Source of the DNA: Cyanoderma ruficeps | Lineage: Eukaryota; Chordata; Aves; Passeriformes; Timaliidae | Assembly (NCBI GenBank): GCA_008694505.1 | Contig: VZDJ01000594.1 | Coordinates: 14,755,668 to 14,819,667 of the forward strand | DNA length: 64,000 nucleotides | Reading direction: 5' to 3' | Shown: positions 53,985-64,000 of the stretch, in pieces | Position numbering within the stretch: position 1 is the first letter of the stretch | Layout: every line of letters begins with the position of its first letter | Position numbers and translations under genes: made by a program | The notes under the pieces: generated by a model | Database searches by the model: none | What the model was told of the DNA's origin: nothing | What the model saw: the letters and a program-made list of their open reading frames with translations, nothing else

Positions 53985-55317
53985 ATCACAACAGGTGATT
54001 AGTTTGTGGGGGTTTTTTTGTTTACACCTGATGATCCTTTTGTTATAAATATTTGCCAATTAACTTCATTTCCACATGAAGGACCTTAACATTTTTCTTG
54101 TAATCCTAAAAAAATGGACATTATTTAGTTATTAATATTTGTATAAATGGAGATGAAGGTGCTGGAACAAGGTAGGAGACTCAGTGTCACTTTCTCTGTA
54201 GACTTTCAGTGACAGTGGTTGATTTCTTGTTTGTTCAACATAAACAAGGTTCAAGTCAAATTCCTCAAAATATCAAACCAGCCATGTAAATGCATCTGTT
54301 GTCCAATTCATAGTACAGAAAAGAAAAGAATAAAGATTATTATAGAAAAGCTGTTGAAAGGAGATTTAAGTTAGTAACTCTTCAAACATACGCAGACAAA
54401 ATGCCTGCAAAGTCTGCCTGGTACTGTTTTAGTGGATGTGCAAGGCTGCACTAGTTCAGTTAAAAGACTGGAACCTAAACAAGAATTCTTCTTGCAGTTA
54501 TGAACCTGTGCTGGTCAGGACACAAAAAGGGTTTGAGTGTATTGCTGCTACGTTCTTAGATCTGTTTCAGCTCCTCTAGGTTTTGGATAGGGCTGGGGGT
54601 TTTATTGCATGGGACCATGAATTTTCATAGACAAATTCAGCACAGGACAGAGTAAGAATCAGTGGTGGGTTTACATTATTTGCCATAAAATAGCACTGAA
54701 TACTGCCTGCCGTGTACCTTTAAATCATAAATGACCTTGGTTTTCTTTTTCTCTATTTTTTACTCCTGAGCATGACACTGACAAGGACTTTTTAATCCAT
54801 CAGACAGTTTATAGACCCTTTCGTAGTCACAAGAAGCAAAAAGCATCTGACTAGAAGGGAATACATGGGGCAAGTTCCTTGCTGGCTATAATTTTGTTGT
54901 CATTTCAAGTATTGTGGTAGTATAATTGATGTGACAGGACTGGGCTTTAGACTTGGTCCCTTAGCTTGTGCTCACTTTCAGTTTTAGTCTCTCTCTGTCA
55001 TTCATTTTGATTGGATAAGATTTAGGTGACAAACATATGCATAGTTTTGAGGCTTAGAGTAAGTGTACGTAAAATTCAATGTTATATGGTGATATAATGT
55101 ATATAAGACTTACAGCTCCATGGAAAAGGTAATAATTGGTGTCACCTTACAGTACAAGGTAGTGTAGTGTGCTGATCACATAGCCAGCAGGAGGTTCTTT
55201 TTTATTAATATTATGATTAAATGACTTTCTGGATAAAGGCCAAAAACAGATGAGAGTTGATTGTGCCTTGTCCACTGTTGCTTGGCTCTATTAGTTGCAT
55301 TTTCTAAAAAGAATTGA

Positions 55318-55470
<153 letters not shown>

Positions 55471-58181
55471 TAAATTGCAAGATTAATTCATCAATTTTGG
55501 GGGAAGGTACTTAAAACAGTAGGTTGCAAATTATTTATTGTTCTCTCTATTGCATTTTTCCACATGCATTTATAATTGATATGATTCATCAATGGACATG
55601 TAAATGTGAAGGGTTTAAAACTGAGCCCTAAAATAGCTACCTAAATGCGAATGCACGTAAATTAAATGCACAGTATTTAATGTGTACAGCAAAGATTGAA
55701 GTATAAATTTATGGAAATGCAAATTTCTAAAAGTGACAATTGATGACATAGCATGTGATGCAAGACAGGTGCTGTCCTGCTGAAAAACTGCTGCTTGTCA
55801 ACATCTCAGCTTTCTTCAAGATACGTTACTCACGAGTAAATTATGGCAAAAGTTCTTTCTTTTTATTTTATAGAGGTTCTTGCTTATTATGTAATCTAGA
55901 TTAAACCTTGTATTATATCTTAAATAATTAATCTCTGATTTTTATGTAACGCAATAATTTGCTGAAAAAATGGTGCAGGATGCTATTCAATGGATAAAAG
56001 GAATGCCTGATTGGCTTCTGCTATAATGCTTCTTTTGCATACACATTTGTGAAACTTCAATATTCAAAGTTTGATTTCTGAAGTTGACTTTCACTAAAAA
56101 AGTAAAAGTTTTGGTCTTCACTGAAGCAAGCCTTTATTTTGAGAAATAGCTTCTATCCTGAAACAAGTATCCTCTGGAGTGATTAATGCTTTTATCCCTG
56201 TTGTTCTTCTGCCCTAATGTTTTTTCCTTTAAAAAACTTTTCCCCATTACTGTGTATTCTATTACATGTCTATTCATGTGTCCTTGAAGCCCAGTTCCTG
56301 CTTTTTGTTCCATTACTTGAACAATAGAAGCAATATTTTGCTAGGTAAACTTTAAAGAAAAAAGGCCATCCACTAGTCAGAGCAGAACTGAAATAATGGC
56401 TGAACTCGTGCTCTAAGAGAGCCATCCTATGGGAAATCCTCGACCACCATGCCCCTATCTTTAAAAAGATAAGATTTTTTTGTTGTTACTAATACATTGA
56501 AGCTCTTTGCTGTTGATAAAAATGCTAGCAAAAAGGTGTCTTAAAATTGGAGAGTGTCTGCTTCAGGAGGCTGTATTTTACTTTTGAATTTTGAATTGGT
56601 CAAAACTGCAAACAAAAATGGGTATGAAATAAGCCGCTAATACTCTTGATTGGATGTAGGCAAGCCCATGCTTGCATGTTTCAGGGCTTTTCTAACTGGG
56701 CTTTTCTAGACCATGTGTAATGCTTTCCCTTGGAAACCCCTGCAGGATTGTTCAGCTTCATTATTTTAAGATCACTGTCACTACAGTGTGGCATATTTTG
56801 GCCATGGGATTTTGGGTTTCTGTTATTAAAATGGGTAGTTTTTGTTGGTGTTGATTTTTTGCAAGCTGGCAATGCGCTGTTGCAAATGTCACTGTTAAGA
56901 TAAAAATCATAATTTAAAATTATGCTCTGTTCCTAAAGCTGCAAGAGCCCTTGCAGTGTTGTTTTGCTTTTATTTTAAGCCATGACTAAAAATCCGACCC
57001 AGTTGAAGACAGAAGCAAACTAAATATTAATTTCAGCTGGGCTAGAAGCAGGAATTATAGGACATTACTTAAAATCTCAGGAAGAAGAATAATAGATTGG
57101 TGCATGCCTTGGCTTCATTCCTTTTTTGTGTGTGTGATTTTTTTCTTGTGTTCCCTTACCAACAGCTTTTTTAAGGTTGTTTACCTTTTACGTCTGCCAC
57201 ACTTTTAAAGGGTGCTTTTTGGAATGGGGCAGAAAAGGGAGAGGATAGTGAGAGAAGGCAAACCTGTTTGTCAAATTCTAAGAACTTGAGAAAACTTCCT
57301 AAATTTCTACACGAGTTTATACACAAACACCAAAACCACATATGCAGTCATTTTGCGTGAGATAAGAAAATGGCAGTGGAAATGACTTGCTAATAGTTTC
57401 AATTGTAAATTCCTTTGTTGATGCTAAGACCTGTATTTTACAAGTTTAATTAAAATAAGTTGCACAAGTAATGGTTTTATGTAAGTGCTAATTCTCATAA
57501 CTTTTCAAGTACTTTTTATCTTTGTCTATGTGTTTGCAATAGAAATCTGTTTAAAATGTATGTATGAAAACATTGTCAGCTTTCATACAGATGTTGAAAT
57601 ATTAACTTCTGTAAGATGCAAATACACATTCATTTTGTGTAGCTCTAAATATATACTTAAACATAATTAGGTGGAATGCTTGAAACAGATGTATTTATCA
57701 CTAATTCAGCATACTTTACATATGATTTATTGTATCTTGTTTGTAAAAGTATACTTCATATATGAAATTTTATTTGAAAATAGACTCTATTAATTGTGAT
57801 GAGGATTGATCACAGAATTTTACCTGCCCAAATATTAATACAACTCAAGCTTAAGTCATAAATGTAAAAGGAAATATCTAATCCGCATGAGCAAAATAGA
57901 AAATACATGCACACAGCTATCACTAAAACTAATCTCAGTTGATCAGATTGTATTTGCAGACAGCATAATTATAGTGAAAAAGGTGGTTTGTTTTTTTCTT
58001 TATTTACAGTTAAAAAATAAAATTAGTTTTACTATCCAAGGTTAATTTGATGCACATTGTCTAACTGAGGTTTTTGCTTGCATCGGTTAATCCCTTTTCA
58101 TGTTGTACTCTGGAGAATAAACTTGGGAATGTTGACAGTGTTTATAAATAAATAGATAGCAAATAGTCTTTTGTTTGTAAC

Positions 58182-58209
58182 AGAATATTTTAATAGAATA
58201 TTTTAATAG
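58182..58209. repeat. Short tandem duplication (13-14 base unit)
   Basis: AGAATATTTTAAT occurs twice directly adjacent in intron 7. Confidence 0.75.
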
Positions 58210-58561
58210 GAGTGATAACCAAATTTATTGAGAGAGGAAGGATTTGAGAGAAATATGTTTGTGCATATGTATCGGTCAAATGTTTGAAGGCAGTTACCAT
58301 TTTTTCTTATTATAGTTGCTACTGTGTGAAAAAAAATTGGTTTAGAAATAGCATAACTCAGTTAATGATCACAAAAAGAGAAATAGAACCAGGTATATTT
58401 ACTTCATATCTCCTTATAGTCTCTGTATTTTTTTCTTCATGTTTTTTCTTTTATTTGAGTGATGTTTAAAGATGCTTGTATTGAAATTAGCTTTCTCCTT
58501 CTGATATTTCTTCATTCCAGCGGTGGGTGATTTAACTCAGTTTCTCCCCTGAATTTTGCAG

Positions 58562-58636
58562 GCACTAATCCATGGACTAAACAGACATTACTATTCCATC
58601 ACCATCAATTACAGGAAGAATGAGCTAGAACAGAAG
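58562..58636 (+). CDS. PSMD14: PSMD14 coding exon 8 (residues 191-215)
   Basis: Acceptor TTTTGCAG, donor GTAATT, 25 codons in phase 0 ([20 protein letters not shown] then ELEQK). This follows the MPN core and leads to the C-terminal helices that pack into the lid helical bundle. Confidence 0.96.
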
Positions 58637-59049
58637 GTAATTGTTTCAGCTTTAATTCAGAGTACCAGGAATATTATACAAACTATTTAAAATTTGTGGC
58701 AATATTCTGATTTCAACGGCTGTTACTTGCAATAATTGTTTTAACTTTCCTGAAATAGGTGGCTTCTCTTCCAGAAAGCACTTGAATGTACAGTCATGGT
58801 GATGAAACTTCCCACAAACACATTCTAATGACCATATGAATCATTTGACAACCTTTTTGTCTACCTTATGGAAAGTTGTCATGATATACTAGTTGCCTTC
58901 AGTTTTCACAAGGTGGAATTCCTGAAGCTAGGAGAATTTTTAACTGTGTTTTCGAAAATGGAATGTGTAATCAAGGGATATTGAGTTACTGTTTGCTGTA
59001 ATCCCTTTGACAGAAGGTACTTCCAGTTGGCATGATTGGAATTCCCCAA

Positions 59050-59081
59050 GACATCACTGAATATCAGGAAGTAGTGATGTC
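59050..59081. repeat. Small perfect inverted repeat
   Basis: Nine-base arms GACATCACT and AGTGATGTC separated by 14 bases, in intron 8. The size is compatible with chance. Confidence 0.5.
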
Positions 59082-60940
59082 CTGCATTTATAGAAGAAAT
59101 ACTATGGAGTTACTGACAACAAATGTTTTTTGTTATTTTTGCATCAAATTTCTTCAGGTTACATGCAAAATCTAGCTTGAGAGTCTCAACCAGGAAAACA
59201 AAAAGGAAGAAAAAAGCTTACTTATAATCTACAGAAGTTAATTCTTGAAAAGCCAGATTCTATCCTCTGTGTATGTTTTCTGATAATATGTCTGTGCATT
59301 TTCATGGCCTTGTTAGGGTTATAAATTGATCTCAAAGCTTATGATAAAATGGCCAGAAGCATTTTTTTCACAGAATTCAGACTTTCTGAGTTACAAGTAA
59401 TAATTAAAAAACCTATTGCAAATAGTGGAGGAATATGTGTGCAAATGAAGGAGTTGGAAAGAGTGTGTGAAATGCACAACCATCTTTAGTGCGTTATCAG
59501 ACTTCCAAGACCTCACTGTTACTGAAAAGAATAACTGATTCAACAAAACCAGGTCTCTCAGGAAATGTCCCTTTCAGGCTTTCAGGGGGTTGTTGTTTCC
59601 AGTCAAATGCAACAATTTGGCAAATCCAGTCTTGTCTGAAGTTCCAAGTGTGTACTTTCATCAATGGCTTTACATAAGCGACTAATTACCTTTGCAAGTA
59701 GGAGAATAATCTTGACCAAGTTGGGAAGACTTTAATCTGTGAGGTAACAACTCTCTCTCACATCTTTCATGAGGCAGCTTCATACATATCTCAAACCCCC
59801 CTCGTGGTGGTGGTGATCTGTTATCTCCATCTGTGGTAAGAAGAGTACATGCTTCATGTATTAGATTAGGAGCTCATCACACCAAACCTTAATTTTAAAA
59901 TCAAGATAGCCTAGCTAAACTGTCCATATGCAGTTTGCCTACGACTCCTTCTGTCAGTAGCTAAGATCTTGCTAACACAAATTATGACACAAACTTTCAA
60001 CTCAGTTCACATGTTCCAAAGCCAGGTTTCTTTGGAAGCTCTACAAAGGATGAAACAGGTATTTTTATTCAGGTGATAGCAATTACAGGGATTACTAGTT
60101 CTCAAAAATGTCTAGTAAATGTTCACAAATTGAAGGCAAGCTGAAACTGTTTGCTGAAAGGGTCCTCCCTACAGTCAAGTGTGCAGGAGATCCACAAAAT
60201 ACACTTCCTTTATGCATGAAAATAAAGAAATTGCTGTTGTAGCTACTCCTTTGCTCTTTCAAGATAACATGAAAGTGTCAAGTAAAACCTTTCAAATATT
60301 TTTAGTAGTGCCTGCATTTATCATCATCAAATCTCTGCACATTTTATCTTAGGGTTTTTATGCTTATTTATTCTGTATGGGGCAAAGACACTCGAGTCAT
60401 GCTTTGGTCACTTTTGAAGTTTATTTTATCATAACTGTCAGTTGCTTGCATACAGATCAGATAATCAGTGAAGCCTGTGTGACTACTGTATGAATTTAAT
60501 CCAAGCATTAAAATATTTTGCAATTTTGTCAGAGGCCAAAAGCTTCAACTGTTTCTCATATGGTGGCTAAAGTATTCAATTTTCTCTTAGCCCTGCTATG
60601 AGGCAATTGTGCATTCTCAACCTGCAGCAAAAGTAACAAATCACAGAAAACAAATCTATGTATTCATTTCAAAGTAAATGTGACCCATGTTTTCATGCCT
60701 CATTTTCATATTTAGTATTCAAGAAGTTCAATCTTTTAAAAGTATGCAAATTTATCTTCTACTCTAGCCAGAATAGTTGATCATTGTATTTCCTCTATTT
60801 AAACACAGACATTGTAAGTTCAATATTTTTTTTATATTCTTCTTACTATAAATCAGTTGCCTGTCAAAGAGATCTTCATAGTATTCTAGTATTCTGAAAG
60901 TATTTTATGGTGAGTGCTCTAAAGAGGTTTTGTCTTGCAG

Positions 60941-61066
60941 ATGCTGCTAAATTTGCATAAGAAGAGTTGGATGGAAGGTTTGACACTTCAGGACTACAGT
61001 GAACACTGCAAACTCAATGAAACAGTAGTGAAGGAGATGTTAGAATTAGCTAAGAATTATAACAAG
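60941..61066 (+). CDS. PSMD14: PSMD14 coding exon 9 (residues 216-257)
   Basis: Acceptor TGTCTTGCAG, donor GTATTC, 42 codons in phase 0, beginning [20 protein letters not shown] and ending LELAKNYNK. The segment CKLNETVV has L240 and T243, where I recall H and S in human PSMD14. These are mild changes outside the active site. An ATG at 60,935, six bases upstream of the exon, opens a frame that reads through the exon into the intron; that ATG is intronic and not a start. Confidence 0.96.
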
Positions 61067-62223
61067 GTATTCATGTCCCATAATGATAGTATAACTGTAG
61101 CTGTGTTTATGAAGTGAAGAAATTAGTTGCTTAATTTCAGAAGGACTTGATTATCACAAGCTTTGTTCAGAATGACTGTAGCTCGTACTAATCAGCTATG
61201 TATGGTTTCTGGGTGAAGTTGCCAGATTAGCTCCTCAGGCATTGTCACCAGACTTTTTGCCCTAAACTTTTGTCAAAGTGTTTAGTTACTTGCTTTGCTT
61301 TGAAATGTGAGTAATCATATCGATTTTGTATTTTTACTTGGTGACGAGAATGTAAGATTTCTGTAGATCTAAATGAGCAGTTAGTCGTATTTTTCAATCC
61401 TTCAGGCAAGGACAATTTGATCACTGTAGCAGAGCAAAGGTTATATACCTGTATCAGTTTAGTAATAGGCTATGAGTATTTAGAACACATTCCAGAGCCC
61501 AATTCAGTGTTCTGTTTAGATAAGAAATCTGTTACTGGTGTTGTAAGTAAGAGGAATTACAGCTGCTTGTACTCTTTTAATACTGATGCACTTAGAAATA
61601 GTTCTTACAAATCCTAGATCTCAACAAGCATTCTATGAATAGTAATCATGTCAGTATTTCTTAACAAGTGTTATTAACTCCTTAGAAGTCCTTAGAACCA
61701 AAATTCAGTATCACATTCACTAGTTAAGTTAGTGGATGAACTTTATGAAGACACTGTATTTGAAGGCAACATAACAGCATCAAAATATATTAAAATAAAT
61801 GACTTTAAACAGTACAAAAATTTATTGAGATCAAATCTCCAGTAGTTGAAACAACATTTAGATAATGTTGAGTTTCGTTGTTTTACTATTTTACCATTTT
61901 TGAGTATCTTTAGCTATTGATACCGCTCATTTAAGATTTCTGCTTAATAACATTTTGGTGAATATCTGGCAATAAAACCATTCATAAGTATTTGCCTTGA
62001 TCTTTTGCACTAACACTCAGTAATTAAAACCACGTCTGCTGAAAAGCTGAAGTACCTTTCCTTTTGACTTTCTGAAATGTGTTGCTGTTTGATTTTTTTC
62101 TTTTCCTTTTTATTTTTTTTCTTTTTTTTTTTTAAGGAACAGAATTGTATTTTGAGAATCTGTGGCTTGGGGAAAAAGTAAACGAAATCTGAAACACTGA
62201 CCTTTTCTGTGTTTCTTTCACAG

Positions 62224-62286
62224 GCTGTTGAAGAAGAAGATAAGATGACACCTGAACAGCTGGCAATAAAAAATGTTGGCAAGCAG
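62224..62286 (+). CDS. PSMD14: PSMD14 coding exon 10 (residues 258-278)
   Basis: Acceptor TTTCTTTCACAG after a pyrimidine-rich tract, donor GTGAGG, 21 codons in phase 0 (AVEEEDKMTPEQLAIKNVG then KQ). This acidic linker precedes the final helix. The remaining 32 or so residues of the orthologue were not found between here and 64,000, so the terminal coding exon or exons lie downstream of the window. Confidence 0.96.
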
Positions 62287-64000
62287 GTGAGGTGTGATGA
62301 ATTAGAGTGAGGTGGAATGATATGCTTCGTTCATTCTAAATACTAATTTTTACATGCACATAGGTGATTTTAGTTCTATGTGCATGATGTTCTCAATGCT
62401 TCAAATAATAAATTTATTTTTGTTGGGCGTTGTGCAAGGAACAGGGCCTTTGACAGTAGGTAATTGGCAGAATATCTGCAAGCTGTGTTCTACATTTGTT
62501 TTTAATATATGCTGCAGAGCAGTGTTGAAATTCAGTAGTTTCCCTTTTCCTTCTTCATTTGTTTCAACAACTTCTAAGAGACATAAAGATATCCAAGTCT
62601 GTGTCAGAGAGACCCACACTGTGGAGACACTTAAAAAATGGTGATCATGGAAACAGAGGTGAGGGGTGTGTGTTTGTACATTATCATGGCTGAAGAGCCA
62701 GCTCACCCCTGTCTTCAGTTCGTGAACACACTGTCAGTGCTTAGCTGTCAGACACACTTGGCAGGTAGGCTGTGTTCCTTTGTATTGGTGTTTGAGGAAG
62801 ACTGTTTAGGACCACAGCTGAAACCAAAAACACCCACTCAATTCATTCCATCCCTTTGCAATGTTAGGATATAATCTCTTTTTAAAGACTCAACAAAAAA
62901 CTATTACTGCATTTGATTTCAACATAAAGGTTGAGGAAATGTGATCTTGTGAGGAAGAGGAGAGCAAAGCAAATTTGTAAGAGCTTGCATTCAAGAAGGC
63001 AATGGGAACAAGAAATAGCTTTTAAAATATCTAGTGTGTCCTTAAAGAACCAGTACTTATTGTATTGCTAGTAGCAGTAGAAGAATTTAAAAGATTCTGG
63101 ATTGCTCTTATGTGTCAGCTTCTAGCAGCAATGTCATAACACATCTGCACTATTGTTCAGTCACTCATGTATTTCTGTAGCATTCAGAACAATGGAGTTT
63201 ATGCACACCTACACATACATAAATATATACACATAAAATATGTAAGAAGGGTTGTATTTTAAGGGTTATGATGTCATCCCAAACAGAACTTGCACTTCAC
63301 TAGTTGTTACGCATATGTGAAAAAAACTATTTTGATATGGTTCTTCAAAAAGAATTTTTTTCCTGATAAAATTTTTAAGTTTTCTTTAAATTAAAAAAAA
63401 AAAAGGTTCAGTGAAGTAATTTTCAAGTGGGATTTTTTATGCAGCTTAGATAAAAAGCTTTGTAACAAGCAGCCACTCACAATAGGGATATTATGTTATT
63501 AGGTATATAATTTGTTAGGAATAGAAAGAATGTCAGAGAATTGTCTTATCTTTGAAAAGGAGTTTTTAAAGAAGGGCAGCTTACATGGGTTCAGTAGCAC
63601 TCTTGTATATAAATTTAGATGGGTTCATTACATTTTGACAATAATTCCATCTTTTAAAGTAGTCACAGTTCCCATGCATGATTGTCTTCCATATTTTAAT
63701 TTCTTTACACACAAGAATTATACTACAATAATACTATAATAAAGTTTAGACATCTTTTTGAGGTATGCCTGATATTTTTGCAGTATTTAGAGATTATTTC
63801 ATATCAGTGGTGAAACTGAAGAAGTGCATGGGTATGATTTTCAACCAGAAATAATCTTATTGTTGCATGCAGATGCCCACAAATGCCTACATCAATTGAG
63901 TAATAGTGCGTGGGGATATGTATTTTCAGAAAACTGCTCAGGCTTAACATTCAATTCCCAAGAGCATTTGAACAGGGCACTGTTCACGTTTCATGTTTTT

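Noticed and set aside
60935..61117. 60-codon ORF starting six bases before exon 9
   Set aside because: The ATG lies in the intron's acceptor region and the frame runs past the donor. The real feature is the exon at 60,941-61,066.
62287..64000. Search for the last coding exon of PSMD14
   Set aside because: No sequence encoding the expected C-terminal residues is present, so the gene continues beyond the window.

Overview
This is vertebrate nuclear DNA, most likely from a bird. It is AT-rich, with long introns and GT-AG splice sites. It carries decayed CR1 LINE ends, one of which closes with the octamer-like ATTCTATG tail typical of avian CR1. It also holds a likely avian-type solo LTR and a single sharp CpG island. 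No bacterial, phage or CRISPR features are present. No species call is possible from the sequence alone.

The only gene I can support is PSMD14 (Rpn11/POH1), the zinc metallo-deubiquitinase of the 26S proteasome lid, on the + strand. Positions 1 to about 17,950 are upstream intergenic DNA with no recognisable exon. A CpG-island promoter lies at about 17,958-18,660, and a probable non-coding exon 1 ends at the donor at 18,135. The start codon is in exon 2 (25,870). Nine coding exons follow: 25,870-25,917; 40,726-40,797; 41,122-41,241; 42,318-42,388; 43,349-43,499; 55,339-55,446; 58,562-58,636; 60,941-61,066; 62,224-62,286. Joined, they give 278 uninterrupted residues of an expected 310. The last 32 or so residues and the 3' UTR lie beyond position 64,000. 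The whole JAMM active site (E52, H113, H115, D126) is inside the window.

Introns 2 (14.8 kb) and 6 (11.8 kb) hold most of the remaining sequence: CR1 fragments, an antisense LTR, A/C-rich and T/G-rich low-complexity tracts, and a one-base N flanked by duplicated sequence that looks like an assembly artefact.

No undescribed biological system is evident. The observations most worth following are: an in-frame 111-nt exon-like segment in intron 2 (34,362-34,472); an acceptor-bounded open frame in intron 6 that could be an alternative terminal exon or a fossil LINE (44,140-44,298); a coding-like patch at 53,852-53,984; and a striking inverted repeat in the upstream intergenic region (about 5,629-5,805).
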